From contig CAJUHR010000005.1 of the NCBI GenBank assembly GCA_910586255.1, forward strand, positions 80,831-144,830: a DNA stretch of 64,000 nt, written 5' to 3'. Both the position numbers and the translations under genes were made by a program. Numbering within the stretch: the first letter of the stretch is position 1; each line of letters starts with the position of its first letter. Shown piece after piece: positions 41,469-50,731 of this stretch. The DNA comes from an uncultured Lachnospiraceae bacterium (GTDB lineage Bacteria; Bacillota; Clostridia; Lachnospirales; Lachnospiraceae). The notes below the pieces were generated by a model. The model worked only from the letters and a program-made list of their open reading frames with translations, did not search any database and had not been told where the DNA came from.

Positions 41469-41497
41469 AGTATAGCATAGAAGGAGGATATATGCAA
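41469..41497 (-). promoter_or_regulatory. Promoter of the Rpn gene, copy 2
   Basis: On the minus strand: -35 TTGCAT (41492-41497), 17 bp, -10 TATACT (41469-41474). Same design as the promoters at 23914 and 7344. Confidence 0.75.
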
Positions 41498-41532
41498 TGA
41501 TTTAATGTTGCATTTCACCCAAGCTCTTGGCC

Positions 41533-42612
41533 TTAAACCTGTCCCTCATAATTCCTCACCAGGTCCTCCACCAGCAAAAGTCCCACCGGTCCCAAAAGCA
41601 ATCCGAAAATTCCGAAAAGCCTCAGCCCCACATACATGGAAACCAAAGTTTCCAGAGAAGACAGCCCCACCCGGTTTCCCATCAGCCTTGCCTCCAAAAT
41701 CTCCCGCAGGAAATAACATACCACATAGAGAGCCAGCAGAAACAGCCCCCTCCCCCACCGCTTTCCAAAAAAGCAAAAAATCGCCCAGGGAACGAGCACG
41801 GTGCCTGTGCCGAGAATCGGAAGTGCATCCATGATGCCGATACCCACTCCAGCCAGAATATAGTAGGGATTTCCCAGCATCCAAAATCCGCCGGTGCATA
41901 TCAGGGTCGTAAGCACCATAATAATGCCCTGGGTTTTCAGATAAGCATTGGCCACAATCGCCAGCCGGCGTCCGATGAGCCTGTATTCCTGTCTGAAAAG
42001 GGAGTTTTGACAGCGCTGCTTCCAGATTTCCGTCTCCTGCAGAATCATTCCTACCGCCACCACCAGGATCACAGATACTACCGTAAGCTCCATTCCCCAT
42101 TTAAAAACTGTGACCGAATTGACCATCAGATAGGGCATGGCCCCCTGCTTTAAACTTTCCGTCAATCCCCACAGCATTTCCCGCATCAAAATTACCAAAC
42201 AATCGGGATTTAAACAAAAGCACTCCTCCATCCAGTGACACATACCAGTGAGCCACATATCCAGTTCCTCAACCCACACAGGGATCTGGTCCAGAAACAT
42301 ACTTGCCTCCAGACAAAGAATCTGCCCGACAAAATAAAAAAGGCAGAATAAAAGCCCCATTATAATAAGAAGCTCTCCGGTTCCAGCAGCGCCTACAGGA
42401 AGAGCCCATACCCTTTCCTTTCCTTTCACATACACCTTCACCCGGCAGTGGGCAGCCAGCCACGAGGCCGATGGCCGCAAAAGAGCCGCCAGTCCCCAAG
42501 CCACCAAAAAGGGAACCACAAGAGGCAGCAGATAACGGAACGTTCCGTATACTGCTCCTGTGATCCCCATAATTAATAAAATTCTCTTCAGTTTCTTCTC
42601 CGGCTTACCCAT
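41533..42612 (-). CDS. YtvI-like AI-2E family membrane protein
   Basis: 359 residues; the start at 42612 follows AGGTGAG, better than a TTG at 42666. About eight hydrophobic helices with the family motif DALPILGTGTVLVPWAI (about 270) and ARLMGNRVGLSSLETLVSMYVGLRLFG near the end. This is the AI-2E transporter family; the closest named type is YtvI, a membrane protein made in the mother cell during B. subtilis sporulation. The role in sporulation here is inferred from that resemblance. It converges with no neighbour and is 100 bp after the GH13 gene. Confidence 0.75.
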   Translation of the reverse strand: MGKPEKKLKRILLIMGITGAVYGTFRYLLPLVVPFLVAWGLAALLRPSASWLAAHCRVKVYVKGKERVWALPVGAAGTGELLIIMGLLFCLFYFVGQILCLEASMFLDQIPVWVEELDMWLTGMCHWMEECFCLNPDCLVILMREMLWGLTESLKQGAMPYLMVNSVTVFKWGMELTVVSVILVVAVGMILQETEIWKQRCQNSLFRQEYRLIGRRLAIVANAYLKTQGIIMVLTTLICTGGFWMLGNPYYILAGVGIGIMDALPILGTGTVLVPWAIFCFFGKRWGRGLFLLALYVVCYFLREILEARLMGNRVGLSSLETLVSMYVGLRLFGIFGLLLGPVGLLLVEDLVRNYEGQV

Positions 42613-42766
42613 GGACTCACCTGTTTCTGTTTTGTACTTCTTTTGTACATCGGTTATTCTCCCCAACAGAACAGGAAATATTCAGGGCAATTTTACCTCT
42701 TCATCCAAACTTTTCCTTCATCCGGCCCGCATATCAGCTGCTGTTAGCCTTACTCTGCTTTGCCCA

Positions 42767-44671
42767 TCAGCCGTCCTTACGCTTCAGCCAATAAAAGCTA
42801 TGTCCGTCAACTCCCACCGCAGATGCCTTAAACACGTTGCCGCCTACCAGATCCTGATACATCCCATCTTCCTCATTGATCCAGGCGATCCTGAATTCAT
42901 CACTGAAATTGAAAAGTCCAAGAAGCTTCCCTTCCTCACTCTCCCTTACAAGGCCCAGGATCCCATCATCCCAGGTCTCTAAGATTCGGAAGCCGGCAGA
43001 TGCATCAAACACCTTTTCCTCTGCCCGTATCTCCTCCAGCTGACCCAGACGGGCAAACAGCTTTCCCTGTACGGTCTCAGGCTTGTCAATATTCTCCACC
43101 AGCTCCCAATTAAATTTGCCCCTGTGGATATAGCGGGAATCCGGCGCCTTGTTGGGATCCTCCTTGTAGGTATAGTCATTGACCTGGCCAATCTCATCCC
43201 CGCTGTAGAGCATGGGAATCCCTGACAAGAACAACATGTAGGCATGAAGCATCACATCCGTCTGGATTGCCGCGTCCATGGCCTCCTCATTCTGCTCAAA
43301 GCCTGCCTTCTCCACGCCGCACATGGAAGCGGTGGTGGCACAAAACCGAGCATCTCCGGTTACAAAGTCCTCATTGTAAAGCTCGCCCCGGCTGACGCTT
43401 CCCTCCCATTTGCCGGTAAAGTAGTCATTGAGATATTTCTTGTGCGGCACCTGGTAAGATCCCCAGTTCTCCAGCAAAGGATAATCCAGTCCCCATCCGA
43501 TATCATCATGGCACCGCAGATAATTTAAAAAAGTATAATCTGAGGGAAGGCCGCTGATAATCTCCATCTGCCGCTTTAACAGCCTTACATCCCGGGTAGC
43601 CACCGTGTGCCAGGTGGTAGCCATAGTCGTCACATTGTAGAGCATATGGCACTCCGGCTTTTCCACCGTGCCAAAGTAGGGAGCCACCTTGTCCGGCTCC
43701 ATCACCACCTCGCCTAAAAGCACAATCCCCGGACAGACGATCTCGCCGATCATGCGCATCATGCGGACAATAGTGTGAACCTGCGGCAGATTGCGGCAGT
43801 TGGTCCCGATTTGTTTCCAGATATAGGGAACCGCGTCAATCCGCAGCACATCGATCCCCTGGTTTGCCAGATAAAGGAAATTGTAGACCATCTCATTAAA
43901 CACCACCGGATTGCGGTAGTTCAAATCCCACTGATAGGGATAAAAAGTAGTCATGACAAATTCCTGCCGCTCCGGCAGCCAGGTAAAATTCCCGGGAGCC
44001 GTTGTGGGGAATACCTGGGGAACGGTCTTTTCATACATGGCAGGCATGGAGTAATTGTCAAAGAAGAAATACCGATCCTGATACTCCTTTTCCCCTGCCC
44101 GGGCCCGCTTCGCCCACTCATGATCCTCCGAGGTGTGATTCATGACAAAATCAAGGCACAGGCTGATTCCCTCCTTATGGCATTCACTGGCCAGCTTCTC
44201 TAAGTCCTCCATAGTCCCCAGCTTCTCCTGAACCTTGCGGAAATCCGCCACCGCGTAGCCTCCGTCCGATCGCCCCTCCACTGTATCCAAAAGCGGCATC
44301 AGATGTACGTAATTCACATTGCAGCGCTTAATATAATCCAGCTTTTCCCTCACCCCGTTCAAGGTTCCGGCAAACTGATCCACATACAGCATCATGCCCA
44401 ACATTCCGTTCTTTCGATACCAGCCCGGGTCCTGCTCTCTCTTTTTATCCAACACTTTAAGCTCTGCCTTCCGCTGATCATAAAACTGCTCTAAATTATT
44501 TAAAAGACTCTCAAAATGCTCCGTACTGTCATACAGCTCCATATACAGCCATTTAAGCTCATCCATATGACGCGTCAGGCGAGTCTCAAATATCTTTTCC
44601 CTCTCTGCGCTTATGCTGTTCTTCTTTTTTGCAATTTCCTGGTTCTTTTTGATCGGTTCTTTTTTCTCCAT
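42767..44671 (-). CDS. Amylosucrase-like GH13 enzyme
   Basis: 634 residues; GGAGG upstream. An N-terminal helical domain (about 1-105) precedes a GH13 barrel. Landmarks match amylosucrase: GMMLYVDQFAGTLNGVREKL, EGRSDGGYAV, VMNHTSEDHEWA, YPYQWDLNYRNPVVF, nucleophile Asp in GIDVLRIDAVPYIWK (about 275), acid Glu in LLGEVVM (about 320), RCHDDIGW (about 387), and YSGDEIGQVNDYTY. Amylosucrase (EC 2.4.1.4) builds alpha-1,4-glucan from sucrose and releases fructose; some relatives are sucrose or glucan hydrolases. No signal peptide, so it is cytoplasmic. Glycogen synthase lies 17 kb away but is not in the same operon. Confidence 0.8.
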   Translation of the reverse strand: MEKKEPIKKNQEIAKKKNSISAEREKIFETRLTRHMDELKWLYMELYDSTEHFESLLNNLEQFYDQRKAELKVLDKKREQDPGWYRKNGMLGMMLYVDQFAGTLNGVREKLDYIKRCNVNYVHLMPLLDTVEGRSDGGYAVADFRKVQEKLGTMEDLEKLASECHKEGISLCLDFVMNHTSEDHEWAKRARAGEKEYQDRYFFFDNYSMPAMYEKTVPQVFPTTAPGNFTWLPERQEFVMTTFYPYQWDLNYRNPVVFNEMVYNFLYLANQGIDVLRIDAVPYIWKQIGTNCRNLPQVHTIVRMMRMIGEIVCPGIVLLGEVVMEPDKVAPYFGTVEKPECHMLYNVTTMATTWHTVATRDVRLLKRQMEIISGLPSDYTFLNYLRCHDDIGWGLDYPLLENWGSYQVPHKKYLNDYFTGKWEGSVSRGELYNEDFVTGDARFCATTASMCGVEKAGFEQNEEAMDAAIQTDVMLHAYMLFLSGIPMLYSGDEIGQVNDYTYKEDPNKAPDSRYIHRGKFNWELVENIDKPETVQGKLFARLGQLEEIRAEEKVFDASAGFRILETWDDGILGLVRESEEGKLLGLFNFSDEFRIAWINEEDGMYQDLVGGNVFKASAVGVDGHSFYWLKRKDG

Positions 44672-44810
44672 TATTCCTCATCCTCCGGCTTTTTATTAAA
44701 ACATGCCTGCTACCCTATACAAAACATGATAGCATTTCTTCCCTCCACCGTATAGGGAAAAGCCGATGGGGCATATGTCAAAATTAACTATTGTTACTGT
44801 TCATTACGGT

Positions 44811-45707
44811 TCAAACACGGCACCCCTCCCCCGGCCTCCCGGGCCGGCAGGAGCATCCAATTCCCAGCCCTCCATAACCGATATGACAGGAAACTCCCAG
44901 AGAAAGGTCATCACACATAACCTCCATCTCAGGAAACGCCTCCTGAATTTCCCGGGTCCACTGCTCAGTATCCTCCTTCGGCGCGCTGGAAGCCGCCAAA
45001 AGATATACCTCCCCCTTATCATACCAGGGCTTAAAGCGGGTTTTTAGATCATGGGCCATTGCATCCAGCATAGTCTTTTTCGTCTTTGCAAAGCCCCGGC
45101 ATTTTTTATACACATCCAAAGTTCCCACATCAAACTGCAGCACGGGCTTAATATTCAGTATGGTGCCCAGAGCCGCCGCTGCCGGGGTAATACGCCCTCC
45201 CCGCTTTAAGTGCTCCAGAGTCTGCACCCCGATATAGATCACCATTTTATCCCTGGATTTCTCCAGAATATCCCGTATCTCCTCTGCCAAATACCCCTCC
45301 TTAGCCAGCTCCAAAGCATCCATAACCATGCGGTGAAGGAGCGTTGACACCCGTCCGCTGTCCACTACCAGCACCCTTTTTGCGTAGGGCTCCTCCTGGG
45401 CCAGGGAAAGGGCTGTGGCATAGGAACCGCTCAGTCCGCTGCTAATAGGAATATAGAGAACCTTCTCCCACTCCTCCAAAGCCCGATCCCACAGGCTCAT
45501 TACCTCAGCCGGAGATGGCTGGGAGGTAGAGATATCCACTCCGGAATCCAGCTTTTGAAAAAATTCCTGCCTTGTCAGGGATACACCCTCATAGCAGCAC
45601 TGCTCTCCGATATAAAACGGCATGGGAAGTACCCATATCCCCAGTCTCTCTGCTTCATCCTGAGTAATGCTGCTGTGGCTGTCTGTAATAATTCCTATTT
45701 TCTTCAT
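44811..45707 (-). CDS. DegV family fatty-acid-binding protein
   Basis: 298 residues; AGGTG before the ATG. Two-domain DegV fold: IITDSHSSI at the start, STSQPSP (about 81) and SSGLSGSYATA (about 109) line the fatty-acid pocket, VDSGRVS (about 138), and LEHLKRGGRITPAAAALGTILNIKPVL (about 185). DegV/FakB proteins present fatty acids to the FakA kinase. No fakA is nearby. The tail (SCRPGRPGEGCRV) is unusually Cys/Gly-rich and not part of the usual fold. Confidence 0.9.
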   Translation of the reverse strand: MKKIGIITDSHSSITQDEAERLGIWVLPMPFYIGEQCCYEGVSLTRQEFFQKLDSGVDISTSQPSPAEVMSLWDRALEEWEKVLYIPISSGLSGSYATALSLAQEEPYAKRVLVVDSGRVSTLLHRMVMDALELAKEGYLAEEIRDILEKSRDKMVIYIGVQTLEHLKRGGRITPAAAALGTILNIKPVLQFDVGTLDVYKKCRGFAKTKKTMLDAMAHDLKTRFKPWYDKGEVYLLAASSAPKEDTEQWTREIQEAFPEMEVMCDDLSLGVSCHIGYGGLGIGCSCRPGRPGEGCRV

Positions 45708-45798
45708 ATCTTACACCTGCCTGCTATCGCAAATATATGAAACATATCTCATTGTTTTTCCTGCTACTGTATCCATAAAGCTTTATGCTCCTCTCATC

Positions 45799-47145
45799 TT
45801 ATTTCCCCGTTATAAACGACCGGCCGCCGCTTCTGTACCAGGCAAACACCCCGACACAAATCAATGCCGACAGGGCCGATCCGAGAGGCGGCGCCATCCC
45901 CATAGGCAGCAGCGTATCCGGAAAGAATACAGATGCCAGATAAGCCCCCGGAATCCGAATCAGCAAAATGGATGTCAGATTATGTACAAAAGAAATCCCG
46001 GATCTCCCGTAGGCGCAGAAATATCCGCTAAAGCAAAAGTGGACTCCTGCCAGCCCGCAGTCAAACACATAAGAGCGAAGATACTGGCTTCCCATAAGCA
46101 CCACATCCGGACTGTCCGTAAACAGTCCCAAAATCACCTCCGCCGTAAACTGACAGATCACTGCCGCCGCCAGTCCGAAGGAAATTCCTATGGCCACCCC
46201 ATAGCCCAAGGTCTTATCCGCCCGCTCATATTTCCCCGCGCCGATATTCTGGGCGGCAATGGCCGAGATGGAGGACAGCATGGCCGATGGAACCAGAAAT
46301 AAAAAGGTGATTATCTTCTCCACGATCCCCACACTGGCTGCCACCACCACTCCTCTCTGATTTGCTATGGCTGTGATCACCAGAAAGGATACCTGGATCA
46401 GTCCGTCCTGACAGGCAATGGGAAGCCCTACCTTAAGAATCTCCCCCATCACCGGCTTATGGAAACGAAAATCCTCTTTTTTGATTGTCAGCCCAAAGTC
46501 CTTTTTTCGCAATACATAAAGTGCCGTAAATACACTGATGGTCTGAGAGATCACAGTGGCGGCCGCCGCTCCTGCTGCCCCCATGTGCATGGGCCCAATG
46601 AAAAGAAAATCCAGCAGCACATTGAGTACTCCTGCCACTGCCACAAAATACATGGGGCTTTTGGAGTCACCCATTCCCCGAAACACACAGCTGATAATAT
46701 TGTAAGCGGTAATAAAAGGAATCCCGGCAAAGCAGATCAGCAGATAATGGCGGGTTTGCTCCACCGCCTCCGCAGGAGTGGCAACCACAGCAATGATTCC
46801 GTTTACCGCCGCCATCAGCACAGCCGTAAAAACCAGGGAAGCCAACAGAAACAAAGAGGCTGTATTTCCCACTACCCGGGCTCCATGACGGTCCTTTTTT
46901 CCTCCCACGGCCTTGCTGAGAGCCACGGTAGAGCCCATGGCCAGGCCCACAATCACCACAGTCAGCATATGCATCAGCTGGCTTCCGATAGATACGGCCG
47001 AGATCGTATCTGCTCCGTTAAACTGTCCGGTCACAAACAAATCTGCCATCCCGTAAAAGGTCTGCAAAAAACAAGACAGCAGGTATGGCAAAGAAAATCG
47101 AACCAGTATGCGGAATACACTTCCTTCTGTAAGATTTTTCTGCAT
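45799..47145 (-). CDS. MATE family efflux transporter
   Basis: 448 residues. The start at 47145 follows AGGAGG; the longer frame to 47193 has no such site. Twelve hydrophobic helices in two related halves, with LVRFSLPYLLSCFLQTFYGMADLFVTGQF in the first and the matching GEILKVGLPIACQDGLIQ in the second. MATE proteins export cationic compounds using a Na+ or H+ gradient. The substrate cannot be told from the sequence. It starts divergently from the lipoprotein gene at 47312. Confidence 0.92.
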   Translation of the reverse strand: MQKNLTEGSVFRILVRFSLPYLLSCFLQTFYGMADLFVTGQFNGADTISAVSIGSQLMHMLTVVIVGLAMGSTVALSKAVGGKKDRHGARVVGNTASLFLLASLVFTAVLMAAVNGIIAVVATPAEAVEQTRHYLLICFAGIPFITAYNIISCVFRGMGDSKSPMYFVAVAGVLNVLLDFLFIGPMHMGAAGAAAATVISQTISVFTALYVLRKKDFGLTIKKEDFRFHKPVMGEILKVGLPIACQDGLIQVSFLVITAIANQRGVVVAASVGIVEKIITFLFLVPSAMLSSISAIAAQNIGAGKYERADKTLGYGVAIGISFGLAAAVICQFTAEVILGLFTDSPDVVLMGSQYLRSYVFDCGLAGVHFCFSGYFCAYGRSGISFVHNLTSILLIRIPGAYLASVFFPDTLLPMGMAPPLGSALSALICVGVFAWYRSGGRSFITGK

Positions 47146-47311
47146 TTTTGTATTCCTCCTGTAAATCCAATAATTATGAGAAACTCCACCCAATTACATA
47201 TTGCTTGCTATATTTCAGAAGATTTTTCACGAATTTCTTCAAAATTTAATAATTTATTAATTTATTTCCGTCTTATCACTGCTATAATATCATTCAAGGA
47301 GGCATTTTTTC

Positions 47312-47920
47312 ATGCAGACAAAAACTTTATTGTTGACCGCTGCTGCCATAATCCTGCTTACAGGCTGCAACAGCAGTTCCCCTGTTGACATTTCCTCTAC
47401 TTCTGCTGCATCCGGCGATAGCTGCGACACAGTCAGCGGGAATGACGGGATCACATTCAATGGAATCACCCGGCAGAAAAGTGAGCTTTCCGAGGACACC
47501 TTGCAGTGGCTGGAATGGTATCAGACCCTTCCTGAAAAAGAGCGCAATGCTCTCTCCTTTATCCCCAATGAATTTGTGGGCTCCGGTGTTGTCCATACTA
47601 TAGAAACCAGCACAGCCGGCTCCCCCTCCTACATAGAAGCCCTGACAGAGAAAGAGCTGATGGAGACGGAAGAACTGGCCCGCTACTATTTCACAGAGGG
47701 ATCCTCCGGATTTGAAGGTGTGGAGGAGATCCGGCTGGCAGAAGATACCTTTCCCCTTTATCAGAATACCGGAATCGAAGCGGAATACGATCCTGGAAAT
47801 ATTATCATCTACATGGTTCTCACCGGAAAAGACAAGGCTGCCGGCAGTCCCATGCGTTCCGTCAGCATCGCCCGCAGGTCAAAATCCGACAACTGGAAAA
47901 TCATTAACAGCGGCTTTTAA
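47312..47920 (+). CDS. Lipoprotein of unknown function
   Basis: 202 residues; AAGGAGG precedes the ATG. A lipoprotein signal (LLTAAAIILLTGC) puts the lipidated Cys at residue 19. A Ser/Thr linker follows, then a domain with LQWLEWYQTLPEKERNALSFIP and TEELARYYF. I do not recognise the family. Its stop is followed by AAAACCGCTGTTTTT, a small self-complementary terminator-like sequence. Confidence 0.75.
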   Translation: MQTKTLLLTAAAIILLTGCNSSSPVDISSTSAASGDSCDTVSGNDGITFNGITRQKSELSEDTLQWLEWYQTLPEKERNALSFIPNEFVGSGVVHTIETSTAGSPSYIEALTEKELMETEELARYYFTEGSSGFEGVEEIRLAEDTFPLYQNTGIEAEYDPGNIIIYMVLTGKDKAAGSPMRSVSIARRSKSDNWKIINSGF

Positions 47921-48034
47921 AACCGCTGTTTTTTCTTTGACACAGCTATTACTCTGTATTGGCTGCTATACCTTGCCATACCGGCCTCTGCTTCCCCCCT
48001 TTACCGGCATACTATGCTTCCGGTCATCCGGGCT

Positions 48035-48748
48035 TTAGTGGCGTGTCTCATCGGATTCCAGCATCCGGTACCCCACACCGATCTCCGTAAAAATATAATG
48101 AGGCTCCGCCGGATTTACCTCCAGCTTCCTGCGGATATTTGCCATATTTACCCGCAGAATCTGATTGTCCGTGTCTGCATACGGCCCCCAGATATCCTTG
48201 AGAATAAAATCATAGGTCAGTACCTTACCCGCGTTTCGGGCCAGGAGGGAAACCAGTTTATATTCAATCTGAGTCAAATGAACGGCCGTCCCCCGAAGAA
48301 CAACCAGGCGCTTATCAAAATCAATCACCAGCTCGTCCCGGGAATATATGAGCTCCTGCTGCCGTCCCTGGCCTGTGTGAAGGTGATGGCGCAGAGCAGT
48401 CCGAATCCTGGCCAGCAGCTCCTCAGCGCCAAAAGGCTTGGTAATATAATCATCCGCTCCCCCGTCTAAAGCCTCCACCTTCTCCCGCTCCTGAGTTCGG
48501 GCAGAAATCACAATAATGGGCACATGAGAAAATCCGCGGATGCGCTGCAATACTTCCATCCCGTCCAAATCCGGAAGTCCCAAATCCAGAAGAACCACCT
48601 CCGGATGATGGGAAGTATAGAGAGACAAACCGGTCATTCCGTTTATGGCCCTCAACACCTTATACTCGTTTGATATAAGAATCGTCTCAATATAATTTCC
48701 AATATTTTTTTCATCCTCAATGACCAGTATGGTCTGTTTATTTGCCAT
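48035..48748 (-). CDS. KdpE-like response regulator
   Basis: 237 residues from 48748 (MANKQTILVIEDE); the upstream frame belongs to the kinase gene, which it overlaps by 11 bases. Receiver domain with phospho-acceptor Asp in VVLLDLGLPDLDG (about 53) and Lys in DDYITKPF (about 102). OmpR-type winged helix (about 135-230) with LTQIEYKLVSLLARNAGKVLTYDFILKDIWG. Closest to KdpE in this type, although no kdpFABC genes are in the window. Confidence 0.88.
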   Translation of the reverse strand: MANKQTILVIEDEKNIGNYIETILISNEYKVLRAINGMTGLSLYTSHHPEVVLLDLGLPDLDGMEVLQRIRGFSHVPIIVISARTQEREKVEALDGGADDYITKPFGAEELLARIRTALRHHLHTGQGRQQELIYSRDELVIDFDKRLVVLRGTAVHLTQIEYKLVSLLARNAGKVLTYDFILKDIWGPYADTDNQILRVNMANIRRKLEVNPAEPHYIFTEIGVGYRMLESDETRH

Positions 48749-49832
48749 TGCTCTTATCCTCTCCCAGCGGTAGTATAAAGATAAATTCTGCACCTTGCTC
48801 CCAATTTCTCGCATAGATGGTTCCCTGGTGGGCATTGATAATGGTTTTACAGATGGTCAGCCCGATCCCCATACCCCGATGGGAATCTCCACTCTGATTA
48901 TTTTCCGTACCGCCGCCATCGAAGATAACCGCCAGACGCTTCGGCGCAATCCCCTTGCCATAGTCCCGGATATGGAACTCCGCCTCATTCTCCTTCTGTT
49001 CCACATAAAGCTCTATCTCATCCGCACCGGAATGGTATACGGCATTTTCCAGCAGATTAATAATCACCTGCTCAATCAATACCGCGTCCATAGGAACCAT
49101 CAAAAATTCCTCCGGTACTCTCACCTGCACCTTTGCCTGAGGCAGTCGTTTCTTAAGACGCATTACCGCCTCCGAGACCACCTCCTCCAAAGGCTCCGGA
49201 CTGGTATTGACCCGGGTTTCCCCCACTCGGATTCTGGTGACGGAAAGAAGGTTTTCCACCATATTGAGAAGCCAGTTGGCATCCTCGCTGATACTCTTAA
49301 CCATATACGATTTTTCGTTTTCTGTCAACCGGTCAGTGCCTGTCAGATAGGAATCTGCCATGCCGATAATGCTGGTAAGAGGAGTCCGCAAATCGTGGGA
49401 TACGGCGCGAAGCAAATTGGCGCGCATGGTCTCTTTCTCCGCCTCCATGAGAAGCTTTTCCCGCTCATTTAACATCTGATTCTGCTTTTTGAACTTTGTG
49501 GTAAGAGCACTGGTAAGTCCGGATATAACCGCCATACTGACAAATGTCACCGGATATCCGTCAATGCTGAAGTTCAGCCGCATAAAGGGATAGGTAAACA
49601 CATAATTTACACAAATTACACCGATAAAGGAAGCCACAATTCCCGGCACATATCCTGTAGTATACCTGGCTATCAGCATTACTGCCAACACATATATAAT
49701 GGCAACACTGGTAGAATTGGCGCTATAGTGAAAAAAAGTAACTGCCAAAATGGTTGCCGCCGCAAAAATCCCAACTGTGACACAGATATTCATCAAAAGA
49801 GTCCATCGGTTCATCTGCTCTTTGTTTTTCAT
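48738..49832 (-). CDS. KdpD-like sensor histidine kinase without the N-terminal KdpD domains
   Basis: 364 residues. The start at 49832 (MKNKEQ) follows AAAGGGAAAGAG; the longer frame runs into tpiA. Four membrane helices (about 10-105) correspond to the DUF4118 region of KdpD. Then the His box RAVSHDLRTPLTS, N box INLLENAVYHS, and the G boxes GKGIAPKRL and GMGIGLTICK. The KdpD and Usp-like N-terminal domains are absent, so this is about 40 percent of a full KdpD. The signal may be K+ or turgor, or something else. Confidence 0.85.
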   Translation of the reverse strand: MKNKEQMNRWTLLMNICVTVGIFAAATILAVTFFHYSANSTSVAIIYVLAVMLIARYTTGYVPGIVASFIGVICVNYVFTYPFMRLNFSIDGYPVTFVSMAVISGLTSALTTKFKKQNQMLNEREKLLMEAEKETMRANLLRAVSHDLRTPLTSIIGMADSYLTGTDRLTENEKSYMVKSISEDANWLLNMVENLLSVTRIRVGETRVNTSPEPLEEVVSEAVMRLKKRLPQAKVQVRVPEEFLMVPMDAVLIEQVIINLLENAVYHSGADEIELYVEQKENEAEFHIRDYGKGIAPKRLAVIFDGGGTENNQSGDSHRGMGIGLTICKTIINAHQGTIYARNWEQGAEFIFILPLGEDKSNGK

Positions 49833-49932
49833 TTCTCTTTCCCTTTGCACACTGTAAGAGGCAGGAAGCATTGTGCCCCCTGCCCCGAAAATCCGTTGCT
49901 GCAATACACAGTCTGAACTGCCGCAATCCGAC

Positions 49933-50685
49933 TTACTTATTATAGTTGACGATCTTTCCAAAATCTGGCTTGAGAGAAGCACCGCCTACCAGACCGCCGT
50001 CAATATCCGGCTGGGCAAACAGCTCAGGAGCGCTGGCACCGGATACGGAACCGCCATACTGGATGCGGATAGCCTCTGCGGTGGCAGCATCATACAGCTC
50101 GCCGATGCAGACGCGGATGGCTGCACAGACCTCCTGGGCCTGCTCCGTGGTGGCCACCTTGCCGGTTCCGATGGCCCAGATAGGCTCATAGGCAATCACG
50201 GCCTTCTTTGCCTGATCTGCATTCACATTGAGGAAAGCAATCTTGATCTGCTGGCGGATCCAGTCAATTGTGATCCCCTGCTCTCTCTGGGTCAGGGACT
50301 CTCCACAGCAGATAATAGGGGTGATCTCATGCTCAAATGCCTTGAGCACCTTCTTGTTGACCGTCTCATCTGTCTCCGCAAAGTACTCTCTTCTCTCGGA
50401 ATGGCCGATAATCACATACTTTACCCCTGCATCATTCAGCATAGCCGGAGAAATCTCGCCAGTGTAAGCGCCCTTCTCCTCAAAGTACATATTCTCAGCG
50501 CCGATATTGATATTGGTTCCCTTTGCCGCCTCCATGGCCGGAATAATATCAATAGCCGGAACGCAGAAAACCACATCAACATCGTCATTGACTACCAGCG
50601 GCTTTAACTCATTTACCAGAGCAACTGCCTCTGTGGGCGTCATATTCATCTTCCAGTTGCCTGCAACAATTTTCCTTCTGGACAT
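49933..50685 (-). CDS. tpiA: Triosephosphate isomerase
   Basis: 250 residues, full length. Converts dihydroxyacetone phosphate to glyceraldehyde 3-phosphate in glycolysis. Family motifs: AGNWKMN with the substrate Lys (residue 12), IIGHSERR with His (about 96), catalytic Glu in AYEPIWAIGTGK (about 167) and IQYGGSVSG near the end. Last gene of the gap-pgk-tpiA group, 46 bp after pgk. Confidence 0.97.
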   Translation of the reverse strand: MSRRKIVAGNWKMNMTPTEAVALVNELKPLVVNDDVDVVFCVPAIDIIPAMEAAKGTNINIGAENMYFEEKGAYTGEISPAMLNDAGVKYVIIGHSERREYFAETDETVNKKVLKAFEHEITPIICCGESLTQREQGITIDWIRQQIKIAFLNVNADQAKKAVIAYEPIWAIGTGKVATTEQAQEVCAAIRVCIGELYDAATAEAIRIQYGGSVSGASAPELFAQPDIDGGLVGGASLKPDFGKIVNYNK

Positions 50686-50731
50686 TATCCTGTTCTCCCT
50701 TATATCTGATTTTATCTGACTTTACCTGTTC

